From positions 4,207,367 through 4,271,366 of the forward strand of contig NZ_CP031320.1 in NCBI RefSeq assembly GCF_003355155.1: a DNA stretch of 64,000 nucleotides, read 5' to 3'. The notes beneath the pieces were generated by a model. It did not search any database. It had not been told where the DNA came from and was given only the letters and a program-made list of their open reading frames with translations. Position numbers and translations under genes: made by a program. This stretch comes from Streptomyces armeniacus (lineage in GTDB: Bacteria; Actinomycetota; Actinomycetes; Streptomycetales; Streptomycetaceae). Below, piece by piece: positions 1-7,738 of the stretch (position 1 is the first letter of the stretch; each line of letters begins with the position of its first letter).

Positions 1-1253
1 GCCTCGAAGACCGAGTCGAGCGTCATGAGGGCCGTCTCGACCTCGCCCAGCTCGACGCGGTGGCCCCGTATCTTGACCATCTGGTCGCGGCGCCCCACGT
101 AGTGCAGGTCGCCGTCCTCGTCGCGCCGGGCGAGATCCCCGGTGTGGTACGGCCCTTGCTGCGGCTCCCGGCCCCAGTAGCCGAGCATCACGGTCGGCCC
201 CGTCACCACCACCTCGCCCTCGTCGCCGGCGCTCCCGTCGGTGTGCCGGAGCGTGACGGTGTCGCCCGAGCAGGCGCGGCCGACAGGCAGCGGAGTGTCC
301 CGTTCCAGGTCGGCGTCCGTGACTTCGTACGAGGTGCAGACATTGGTCTCCGTCGGCCCGTACCAGTTCAGCAGCCGTACGCCCGGCCAGGCGCGGCGGA
401 GTTCCTTGACATGCTGGAGCGCGAAGGGCTCGCCGGCGAACAGGCAGGCGCGCAGCGGTTCCGGTGCCGCGTCGAGCAGCCCGCCGTCGCGGAGCATGAG
501 GCTCAGCGCCGACGGCACCGAGTACCAGACGGTGATGCAGCGTTCCCGCAGGAACTCCACCAGCTGCACGGGGGCGTAGGCCAGTTCCTGCGGCACGAGG
601 TGCAGCGAGGCGCCCGTCATGAAGGCGGCGTAGAGGTCGAAGACCGACAGGTCGAAGTTGAAGGGCGCGTGGTTGGACAGCCGGTCGGCCGGACCGATCG
701 CCAGCTCGGCGACGGCCCATTCGACGAACGCGAGGGCGTTGCGATGGCTGATGCACACGCCCTTCGGCGCCCCGGTCGAGCCGGAGGTGTAGAGGATGTA
801 CGCCGGCTCGTCCGGTGCGCTCCGGTGCGGCTCCGGCGGGGCGGAGTCCGCCGCTCCGTCCCACAGTCCGCCGAAGCTCACCAGACGCTTCGTCCACTCG
901 GCGTCGTCAGCGTCGTACGCCTGCTTGACCGCTTCCTCATCGGCCACCACCAGGGCGGGGCCGGCGTTCTCGACGACGAGGGAGAGCCGCGCGAGGGGGT
1001 TCGAGCCGGTGACCGGGACGTACACGCCGCCGACCCGGAGCACGGCCTGCATCACGGCGACCGCGGCCACGCTCTTGTGGCTCCAGATCAGCACCCGGTC
1101 GCCGGGCCGTACGCCTCTGTCCCGCAGCGCCGCCGCGTACCGGTCGGCCATGCGGTCGAGCTTCCGGTAGGTGACGGGGCCTTCCGGTCCGTGGACGGCG
1201 ATGGCGCCGGGGTGTTCACGCGCCGTTTCCATGAGCAGCTGATGCAGCCTCAC
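1..1253 (-). CDS. Amino-acid adenylation enzyme, probably L-proline specific (partial)
   Basis: AMP-binding enzyme that would activate an amino acid and load it on a carrier protein. The gene starts at GTG 1253 on the minus strand, overlaps the stop of the upstream dehydrogenase gene (GTGA), and runs off the left edge, so the C-terminal subdomain and any PCP domain are not visible. The adenylation core motifs are present: YILYTSGSTGAPKG (A3), NWYGPTE (A5), YHTGDLARRDEDG (A7) and RGHRVELGEVE (A8). A hand alignment to GrsA gives the pocket code D-L-F-Y-L-A-W-V-C. This differs at two places from DLLYLALVC, the code I remember for prolyl-PCP ligases such as PltF and RedM. Together with the adjacent dehydrogenase, this suggests prolyl activation for a pyrrole or dehydroproline unit. 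The substrate is inferred; the adenylation fold is certain. Confidence 0.9.
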   Translation of the reverse strand, partial: MRLHQLLMETAREHPGAIAVHGPEGPVTYRKLDRMADRYAAALRDRGVRPGDRVLIWSHKSVAAVAVMQAVLRVGGVYVPVTGSNPLARLSLVVENAGPALVVADEEAVKQAYDADDAEWTKRLVSFGGLWDGAADSAPPEPHRSAPDEPAYILYTSGSTGAPKGVCISHRNALAFVEWAVAELAIGPADRLSNHAPFNFDLSVFDLYAAFMTGASLHLVPQELAYAPVQLVEFLRERCITVWYSVPSALSLMLRDGGLLDAAPEPLRACLFAGEPFALQHVKELRRAWPGVRLLNWYGPTETNVCTSYEVTDADLERDTPLPVGRACSGDTVTLRHTDGSAGDEGEVVVTGPTVMLGYWGREPQQGPYHTGDLARRDEDGDLHYVGRRDQMVKIRGHRVELGEVETALMTLDSVFE

Positions 1254-2389
1254 AACCCGAGCTCCCTTGCGACGAGTTCCCGCTGAATTTCCGAGGTTCC
1301 GGAGAACAGCACGGACGGAACGGCGTCCCGCAGCGCCGCCTCGATCCCCTCCGCGCTCTGGTAACCGCGCCCGCCGAAGATCCGTACGGCGTCCAGGGCG
1401 CTCTGCAGGACGCCCTCGGAGACCGCGAGCTTCGACAGTGACACCGACAGCGCCGAGGGCAGCCCTCTGTCGATCTCCCAGCAGGCGCGGTACAGCAGCA
1501 GCCGGGCGCTCTCGGTGCGCAGCTTCATCTCCGCGATCCGGTGCGAGACGGCCTGGAATCCGGACAGCCGGCGGCCGGACTGGCGCCGGCCGCGCACGTG
1601 CGCGACGCACTTCTCGATCAGCCGGTCGGCAAGGCCGAGATACCCGGCGAAGAGACACGTGCGCTCCCAGTCCATCGAGTGCTGGAAGATCGTGCCGCCC
1701 TGCCCCTCCTCGCCCAGCACCCGGTCGTCCGGGACGAAGCAGTCGTCGAACCGGACCGTGCCCGCCGGGCACTGCGACAGGCCCATCTTCCCGAACGGCT
1801 CTCCCACACTGAGTCCCGCGGCCGAACGGTCCACGACGAAGCCGGTGTTCGCGAACGGCCCGGCCTTGGCGTCCGTACAGGCGTAGGTGACGAACACGTC
1901 GGCCGCGGGCCCGTTGCTGACGAAGGTCTTCTCGCCGTTCAGCCGCCAGCCGCCCGGCACCCGCTGCGCGGTGGTCGTGAGCCGCGAGACGTCGGAGCCC
2001 GCTTCGGCCTCCGTCATCGCGTTGCCCGCCACGAGCTGCCCGGCGCACATGCCGGGCAGTACGTGCCTCCGCGTGTCCTCCGTGCCGAAGTGCGCGATGG
2101 GCATGGCGCAGGCGAAGAGATGGGCGCTGGCGCCGAACACCAGCCCCGTCTCCGCGCATCCGTAGCCGAGCGCCTCCGTCAGCCGGGCGGTGTCCAGCGC
2201 GCCCAGCCCGCGGCCGCCGTACGGGACGGGCACGGACAGCCCGAGCAGGCCGCGTTCGCCCAGCTGCTGCCACCGCTTCCGGTCGTAGTGGCCGGTGGCG
2301 GGCGCCTCGTCAGGCGGAAACACCTCGCGTACGGAGGCCAGCGTCTCGGCGTAACGGGACCGCTGCTCACTCGTCCAGTCGAACTCCAC
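1250..2389 (-). CDS. Acyl-CoA dehydrogenase family protein (probable prolyl-PCP dehydrogenase)
   Basis: A 379-residue flavoprotein of normal length for the acyl-CoA dehydrogenase family. It has the N-terminal helical domain, the FAD-binding motif NAMTEAEAGSD (about 124-133), FVSNGP in the beta domain, and the C-terminal FGGRGY and FSGTSEIQR segments. The usual catalytic glutamate before GTS is serine here (S363). A glutamate stands instead at E242 in the context MDWER, the position used by isovaleryl-CoA dehydrogenase and, as far as I recall, by prolyl-carrier-protein dehydrogenases. It is translationally coupled to the adenylation gene downstream, so the likely substrate is an aminoacyl-S-PCP (two- or four-electron oxidation of prolyl-PCP) rather than a fatty acyl-CoA. 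The family is sure; the substrate is inferred from the pairing. Confidence 0.92.
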   Translation of the reverse strand: MEFDWTSEQRSRYAETLASVREVFPPDEAPATGHYDRKRWQQLGERGLLGLSVPVPYGGRGLGALDTARLTEALGYGCAETGLVFGASAHLFACAMPIAHFGTEDTRRHVLPGMCAGQLVAGNAMTEAEAGSDVSRLTTTAQRVPGGWRLNGEKTFVSNGPAADVFVTYACTDAKAGPFANTGFVVDRSAAGLSVGEPFGKMGLSQCPAGTVRFDDCFVPDDRVLGEEGQGGTIFQHSMDWERTCLFAGYLGLADRLIEKCVAHVRGRRQSGRRLSGFQAVSHRIAEMKLRTESARLLLYRACWEIDRGLPSALSVSLSKLAVSEGVLQSALDAVRIFGGRGYQSAEGIEAALRDAVPSVLFSGTSEIQRELVARELGL

Positions 2390-2424
2390 GCTTCCTCATC
2401 TCGTTTCGTCGGTAACGGGGCGAG

Positions 2425-3768
2425 TCACGCCCGCGGGGCGGCGGGCACGGCGTCTGCGTGGCCGTCACCGGCGGCCACGAGCCCGGTCTCTTCCGCACCG
2501 GCGGGGCCTCCTGCTTCCGCGGGCGCCCCGCGCCGCAGCAGAAGGCTCAGCAGCGGCGCGGTCATCACGGTGGTGCAGAGCGCCATGACGACCATGACGG
2601 TGAAGAGTTCGCTGCTGAGGAGGCCGAGGCCGAGTCCCGCGTTCAGGATCACCAGCTGGGTCAGCCCTCGGGTGTTCATGAGCACGCCGAGGGTCGTGGC
2701 CTGGTGCCAGCCCATTCCCGTCATACGCGCGGAGAGCAGCACACCGCCGAACTTGCCGGCGCAGGCCACGACGACGACGAGCAGCGCGTACGCCGCCCCG
2801 GTGGCGCTCAGCGCCGTGAGGTCCAGAGACAGCCCGGTCACCACGAACAGGAGCGGCAGCAGCAGCCTGCTGATCCGCTCCAGCGGCTCCCTGGCGGCGG
2901 TCCGCAGGACCGCGGGTTCCGTGTGCCGGGGCATGATGAGGCCGAACAGGAAGGCGCCGAGGATGACGTGCAGGCCCAGCTTCCCGGTGACGTGAGCGGA
3001 CCCGAGCGCTCCGGCCGCCACGATCATGGCCGCGTACGGGGCGCCGTGCCGCGCGAAGCGGGCCAGCCGCTCGAGCACGGGCCGTACGACCACGAGCATC
3101 ACCGCGACGTAGACCGCGCCCCAGCCCATGGTGCCGAGGAACGAGCCGATGCCGGACGCCTGCGCCCAGGCCACGACGACGGCCAGCAGACTCCACGCCA
3201 GGATGTCGTCGAGAGCGGCCAGCGCCAGTGCGAGCGCGCCGGTCCTGGTGTGCTGCAGGCCCCGCTCGGTGATGATGCGGCCCAGCACGGGGAACGCCGC
3301 GATGGCCAGCGCCGTACCGAGGAACAGCGCGAACACCCCGAATCCGGGGCCCTCCCGGCCGCCGGCGATATCGGAGTGGAAGTACAGCAGCCAGGCCAGG
3401 AGCACGCCGAGGGCCATGGGGAACAGCCAGGCACCGAACCAAACGGTGCCGAGGGTACGGCGATCACCGCGAAGCTCCGCATAGTCGAAGTCCCACCCGA
3501 GGATGAACATGAAGAGAAGCAGTCCGATCTGTGCCACCAATTCGAGATGGGACCGGACTTCACCGGGGAAGAGACGTGCGGGCAGGTCGCCCGGGAAGAG
3601 ACCGAGAAGGCTCGGGCCGAGGCAGATTCCGGCCATGATTTCGCCGATGACCGCGGGCTGGCGCAGACGGCGCGCGAGAGCGGTGAACAGGACGGCGAGG
3701 GCCAGGACCAACGCGATTCCGCCGAGAGCCGTGATGGTAATCCACTCCGCATGCTCAACGTTCTTCAT
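2425..3768 (-). CDS. Cation/proton antiporter, CPA2 (KefB/Na+-H+) type
   Basis: A 447-residue integral membrane protein with about twelve hydrophobic segments and the sodium/hydrogen-exchanger fold. An early segment reads VIGEIMAGICLGPSLLG, typical of CPA2 antiporters, and a later one has ALAALDDILAWSLLA with the paired acidic residues expected in the ion-binding region. The ATG at 3768 has GGAG seven bases upstream. It lies 35 bp before the dehydrogenase gene on the same strand and probably shares its transcript. Antiporters of this type occur inside natural-product clusters (polyether and other polyketide clusters are known cases), where they may aid self-resistance or export; an ordinary ion-homeostasis role is equally possible. 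There is no C-terminal TrkA-N domain; the tail is short and rich in Ala and Gly. Confidence 0.9.
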   Translation of the reverse strand: MKNVEHAEWITITALGGIALVLALAVLFTALARRLRQPAVIGEIMAGICLGPSLLGLFPGDLPARLFPGEVRSHLELVAQIGLLLFMFILGWDFDYAELRGDRRTLGTVWFGAWLFPMALGVLLAWLLYFHSDIAGGREGPGFGVFALFLGTALAIAAFPVLGRIITERGLQHTRTGALALALAALDDILAWSLLAVVVAWAQASGIGSFLGTMGWGAVYVAVMLVVVRPVLERLARFARHGAPYAAMIVAAGALGSAHVTGKLGLHVILGAFLFGLIMPRHTEPAVLRTAAREPLERISRLLLPLLFVVTGLSLDLTALSATGAAYALLVVVVACAGKFGGVLLSARMTGMGWHQATTLGVLMNTRGLTQLVILNAGLGLGLLSSELFTVMVVMALCTTVMTAPLLSLLLRRGAPAEAGGPAGAEETGLVAAGDGHADAVPAAPRA

Positions 3769-3834
3769 CCAGGATCTCCACGAATCTTCCGGAGCAGAGG
3801 CTCATGCGTCGTGGACGAGCATTGAGAACGGAGC

Positions 3835-3864
3835 TTGAGTCGCGGTCAAGCAACGCTGTATACG
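3835..3864 (+). promoter_or_regulatory. Possible sigma-70-type promoter
   Basis: TTGAGT, an 18-bp spacer, then TATACG, in the divergent region between the antiporter gene and the histidine kinase gene. It points toward the kinase, about 180 bp before its start. The match is by eye only. Confidence 0.3.
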
Positions 3865-4047
3865 GTGTCCGGACAGCGTTCCGCCCGGTCGCCCGCCGTA
3901 CACGCGCGGACGGCGCTGACCGGCAGACGTGGCCCGCGGTGCACCGCGGGCGGGATCGCCGGACAGGGTTCGCCGGCGTCGTTAATCTGTTGGGCGAGGG
4001 GTAATTTCCAAGCAGGCATGTGATTTTCAGTGAGGAGCTTGCCCGCC

Positions 4048-5328
4048 ATGACAGGCAGTCCGTGGAATCCGCGCCACGAACGCCCCGACGTCAGCCGTAA
4101 GCAAGTCCAGCCCTCTACGCCCAGCACGGACCCGTACTTCCACGCCCCCGGCACCACGAGACTCCTCCGGCAACGCAGAGCCCTGGCCCCCAACCTGTCC
4201 CGTGGCATCACCAAGACGGTCATCGGCCTTGTCGGCCTGACCACCGTGCTGCGCGTGGGATCCGAAAGTCACCGACCGTGGGCGGAGGCCGCCTGCGTCG
4301 CCCTCGTGCTGGGCGTCTTCGCGCTGCAGGCCCTCCAGTGCTCGGCGGGCCTGCAGCACACGGACAGCCGCAGGCAGCTCTGGCTGCTGGGGGCCCAGGG
4401 AACGGTCGCGCTCGTTCCGCTGGTCTGGTTCGGTCCGGAATGGATCAGCATGGTGGGGCCGTTCGCGGGCTCCACACTGCTGGTACTGCCGGCCTCGCTC
4501 GCCTGGCCGCTCTACTGCGTCGTCATGACGAGCATGCTGGGTTTCTCCCTCTTCTGCGGCCTCCCGCTGGTGCTCGCCGGATCCCAGACGCTCGCCTGTG
4601 CGCTCACCGCGCTCGTCGTATTCGGGCTCACCCGACTCACCGATCTCACCTACGAGTTGCTCGCGGCCCAGTCCCTCACCCACCTTTCGGTCCACCAGGA
4701 ACGCTTGCGCTTCGCCCGCGATCTGCATGATCTGCTCGGCTACAGCATTTCGGCGATCACGCTCAAGGGCGAACTGAGCAGCAGACTCATCACCTGCGAT
4801 CCCGAGCGGGCCCGCGCGGAGATCCTTTCCCTGATGGAGATCTCCCGGCAGGCTCTCGCGGACATGCGGCAGGTTTCCCGCAACTACCGGCAGATGTCAC
4901 TCGCGAACGAGGCGTCCTCGGCCTCCGCCATACTGGCCGCCGCCGACATCGATCTCGATATCGACATCTCCACGTGCAGCCCTCTCTCATCCGCCATGGA
5001 CACGCTGCTGGCGACCACGCTGCGCGAAGGGGTGACCAACGTTCTGCGGCACAGCAACGCGCGAATGTGTGCGGTGAGAGTGGCGCACGAGGCCGAGGGC
5101 GTTCGGCTCACCATGGTCAACGACGGGGCGTACGGGACGAACCGCACCCCCGCCCCGCGGTCCGAGGGCTGCGGGATAGAGAACCTGCGTGCCCGGTTCC
5201 GCGCGGTCGGGGGCAAGGTCAGCACCGAGATGCACGACGAGCGCTTCACCCTCGTCGCCGAGGCGCCGCTGCAGCAGCCCGACAGGCAGCCTGTGCCGCA
5301 ACGGCCGGGTGAGTCCCAGGCCATGTGA
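4048..5328 (+). CDS. Sensor histidine kinase, NarL/DesK (HisKA_3) class, orphan
   Basis: A membrane sensor kinase of about 426 residues. The N-terminal half has four to five hydrophobic segments. The dimerisation/phosphoacceptor helix follows, with RFARDLHDLLGYSIS (H227 is the phosphorylated histidine), then an HATPase_c domain with the N-box EGVTNVLRHSN and the G-box GCGIENLRARF. ATG 4048 is preferred over the in-frame GTG at 4030 because GAGGAG (4032-4037) is suitably spaced before it. Kinases of this class normally pair with a LuxR-type response regulator, but none is adjacent; the next gene is cslA after 361 bp. The last codons lie in a 16-bp direct repeat (5315-5330 and 5332-5347), so the C-terminus may have been altered by a small duplication. 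It could regulate the cluster to its left. Confidence 0.9.
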   Translation: MTGSPWNPRHERPDVSRKQVQPSTPSTDPYFHAPGTTRLLRQRRALAPNLSRGITKTVIGLVGLTTVLRVGSESHRPWAEAACVALVLGVFALQALQCSAGLQHTDSRRQLWLLGAQGTVALVPLVWFGPEWISMVGPFAGSTLLVLPASLAWPLYCVVMTSMLGFSLFCGLPLVLAGSQTLACALTALVVFGLTRLTDLTYELLAAQSLTHLSVHQERLRFARDLHDLLGYSISAITLKGELSSRLITCDPERARAEILSLMEISRQALADMRQVSRNYRQMSLANEASSASAILAAADIDLDIDISTCSPLSSAMDTLLATTLREGVTNVLRHSNARMCAVRVAHEAEGVRLTMVNDGAYGTNRTPAPRSEGCGIENLRARFRAVGGKVSTEMHDERFTLVAEAPLQQPDRQPVPQRPGESQAM

Positions 5329-5689
5329 GTGCCCAGGCCATGTGAGTCGGCATCCGGAAGCCACCCGGCCTGCACAGGCCATCGACACTTCCGTCACATC
5401 TGGCTCCATGAAATGGCAGCACAGCGGACAAAAACGGCAAATCGCTGTTGCGCTCGGGCGACTTCTCACGGGAGCCTGCCGTAGAGTCATCGGTCCCGAG
5501 GAGACTCGACCGAGGGCAGCGGCACTCCCCACCCCCGCAAACAAGTGTGTGCGGCATGGAACCGGAGCATGTACGTCCCTAGTCTCAGCGGATAGCGGCC
5601 GGATTCTGCCGCGCCCGTGGCAAGGGGGACCACGGACGCGGGGGCGAGAACAACGAGCGCGGCGGACGCGCGTGTGGGGGGAAGGTTTC
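5329..5689. other. Intergenic region between the kinase gene and cslA
   Basis: 361 bp without a convincing gene. The open frame running through it lacks Streptomyces-like protein character and merges into cslA in the same frame. It holds the second copy of the 16-bp repeat noted for the kinase gene. A strong purine-rich ribosome site (GGGGGGAAGG, about 5676-5685) lies just before cslA ATG 5690. A -35/-10-like pair, GACTTC and TAGAGT (about 5459-5486), could serve cslA but is weak. Confidence 0.6.
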
Positions 5690-7738
5690 ATGACGTCGAC
5701 ACCCGACGGCTCCAGGCAGCCACAGCGGCCTGCCGAGAACCCCGCGCCGCCGCGGCCCGCGCCCGACCCGGCCCAGACCGCCCGGCTGCGCCTGCCGCGC
5801 CACCACCGCAGCGGCAGCACCGGCAGCACCGGCTCCAACCCGACCCTCGGGCGCGGCCTGCGCTGGCCGCGCAAGGCCCTGCCCCGCTACGACTACGAGC
5901 ACTACAGCCGGCTCGCCGGCCCGCTCTCGCAGCCCGACCGGGACAAGCCGTACCGCGTCAAGTACCGCAGTCTGCTCGCCGACGAGCCGCACCGGATACG
6001 GGCCGCCTTCCTCCTCTGCCTCGCCCCGCTGCTCTCCGCGGGGCTGCTGTTCTGGCTGATGCAGCCTCAGCACTGGACGGAGCGCGACGGCGGCGAGGTC
6101 TCCGACCTGGTACTGAAGCTCGACATCGTGATGCTCGTCGCGATCGGCCTCATCGAGCTGTTCCGGACCCTGAACGTCCTCTCGAACGCGCATGCCACCC
6201 TCGTCGCCCGGGATCCCATCCCCGTGGTGCCGGAGTCGGGCACCCGTGTCGCGTTCCTGACCTCGTTCGTGCCCGGCAAGGAACCGCTGGAGATGGTCAC
6301 CAAGACCCTCGAGGCGGCCGTGAAGATCCGGCACCGCGGGACGATGCACGTCTGGCTGCTGGACGAGGGCGACGACCCGGAGGTGAAGGAGGTCTGCCGC
6401 CGGCTGGGCGTCCGCCACTTCAGCCGCAAGGGCGTGGACCGCTGGAACCAGGCCAAGGGCCCGCACCGCGCCAAGACCAAGCACGGCAACTACAACGCCT
6501 GGCTCGACGCGCACGGCGGCGACTACGACTACTTCGCCTCCGTCGACACCGACCACGTGCCGCTGCCGAACTACCTGGAGCGGATGCTGGGCTACTTCCG
6601 CGACCCGGACGTCGGCTTCGTCATCGGCCCGCAGGTGTACGGCAACTACGACAACTTCGTCACCAAGGCCGCCGAGAGCCAGCAGTTCCTCTTCCACGCC
6701 CTGATCCAGCGGGCGGGCAACGCCTATGAGGCGCCGATGTTCGTCGGCACCAGCAACGCCGTACGGATCAAGGCACTGAAGGGCATCGGCGGGCTGTACG
6801 ACTCCATCACGGAGGACATGGCCACCGGCTTCGAGATGCACCGCGCGAAGAACCCGGAGACGGGCAAGCGGTGGCGTTCGGTCTACACGCCGGACGTGCT
6901 CGCCGTCGGCGAGGGCCCGAACGCCTGGACGGACTTTTTCACGCAGCAGCTCCGCTGGTCCCGCGGCACGTACGAGACGATACTCAAGCAGTACTGGCGC
7001 GGGCTGTTCACGCTGGGTCCGGGCAAGCTGTTCAACTACACGATGCTGATGATCTTCTACCCGATCTCGGCGCTGAACTGGATACTGGCCGCCCTCAGCT
7101 GCGCCCTCTTCCTGGGCCTCGGGGCGTCCGGTGTGCAGATCGACCCGACGATCTGGATGATGCTCTACGGCAACGCCTCCGCGCTCCAGATCGGCCTCTA
7201 CATCTGGAACCGGCGGCACAACGTCTCGCCGCACGAGCCCGAGGGCTCCGGCGGCCTGGCCGGCATGCTGATGTCCGCGCTCTCGGCCCCGATCTACGCG
7301 CGCTCGCTCTTCGACACGGTCCTGCGCCGCAAGAGCAAGTTCGTGGTCACCCCGAAGGGCGACTCGGCCAGCCCGGACACGTTCTTCGGCACGTTCCGGG
7401 TGCACCTCTTCTTCATCCTCATCTTCGGCGGGTCGCTGGGCGGCTCGTTCTACCTGGGGCACGACCACCCCGCGATGCTCACCTGGGCCACGCTGGCCCT
7501 GCTGATCACCGCGGCGCCCATCATCGGCTGGCGCGTCACCCTCCGCGCGGAGCGCAAAAAGCGCAAACATGGACGGACCGGACCGCCGGACGGCCGGAGC
7601 AGCGATCAGGACCAGGACGGACAGGGGCCCCCGCCCGGCGGGCCTCCGCCACCCGGCGCAGCGGGCCCGGCCCGCCCGAGCTGGTCCGCCACTTCCGACG
7701 AGACAATGCAAATCGCCCTTGGGGGACGTGAACGATGA
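5690..7738 (+). CDS. cslA: Cellulose synthase-like glycosyltransferase CslA
   Basis: Family-2 processive glycosyltransferase that makes the beta-glucan deposited at Streptomyces hyphal tips. The product is about 682 residues if translation starts at ATG 5690, which has a strong ribosome site; the reading frame stays open further upstream, but that part looks non-coding. Domains in order: a Pro/Arg-rich cytoplasmic tail, two membrane helices, the GT2 catalytic domain with SVDTDHVPLP (DxD), ITEDMATGFEMHR (TED) and FTQQLRW (QxxRW), then several membrane helices and a polar Gly/Pro tail. The stop overlaps the glxA start (ATGA), so the two are translationally coupled. In S. coelicolor the corresponding pair is, from memory, SCO2836-2837, required for apical glucan, attachment and development. 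Confidence 0.96.
   Translation: MTSTPDGSRQPQRPAENPAPPRPAPDPAQTARLRLPRHHRSGSTGSTGSNPTLGRGLRWPRKALPRYDYEHYSRLAGPLSQPDRDKPYRVKYRSLLADEPHRIRAAFLLCLAPLLSAGLLFWLMQPQHWTERDGGEVSDLVLKLDIVMLVAIGLIELFRTLNVLSNAHATLVARDPIPVVPESGTRVAFLTSFVPGKEPLEMVTKTLEAAVKIRHRGTMHVWLLDEGDDPEVKEVCRRLGVRHFSRKGVDRWNQAKGPHRAKTKHGNYNAWLDAHGGDYDYFASVDTDHVPLPNYLERMLGYFRDPDVGFVIGPQVYGNYDNFVTKAAESQQFLFHALIQRAGNAYEAPMFVGTSNAVRIKALKGIGGLYDSITEDMATGFEMHRAKNPETGKRWRSVYTPDVLAVGEGPNAWTDFFTQQLRWSRGTYETILKQYWRGLFTLGPGKLFNYTMLMIFYPISALNWILAALSCALFLGLGASGVQIDPTIWMMLYGNASALQIGLYIWNRRHNVSPHEPEGSGGLAGMLMSALSAPIYARSLFDTVLRRKSKFVVTPKGDSASPDTFFGTFRVHLFFILIFGGSLGGSFYLGHDHPAMLTWATLALLITAAPIIGWRVTLRAERKKRKHGRTGPPDGRSSDQDQDGQGPPPGGPPPPGAAGPARPSWSATSDETMQIALGGRER

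Noticed and set aside
5189..5689. A 167-codon N-terminal extension of CslA
   Set aside because: The extension has no family similarity, overlaps the end of the kinase gene, and ATG 5690 has a strong ribosome site followed by the expected Pro/Arg-rich CslA start.
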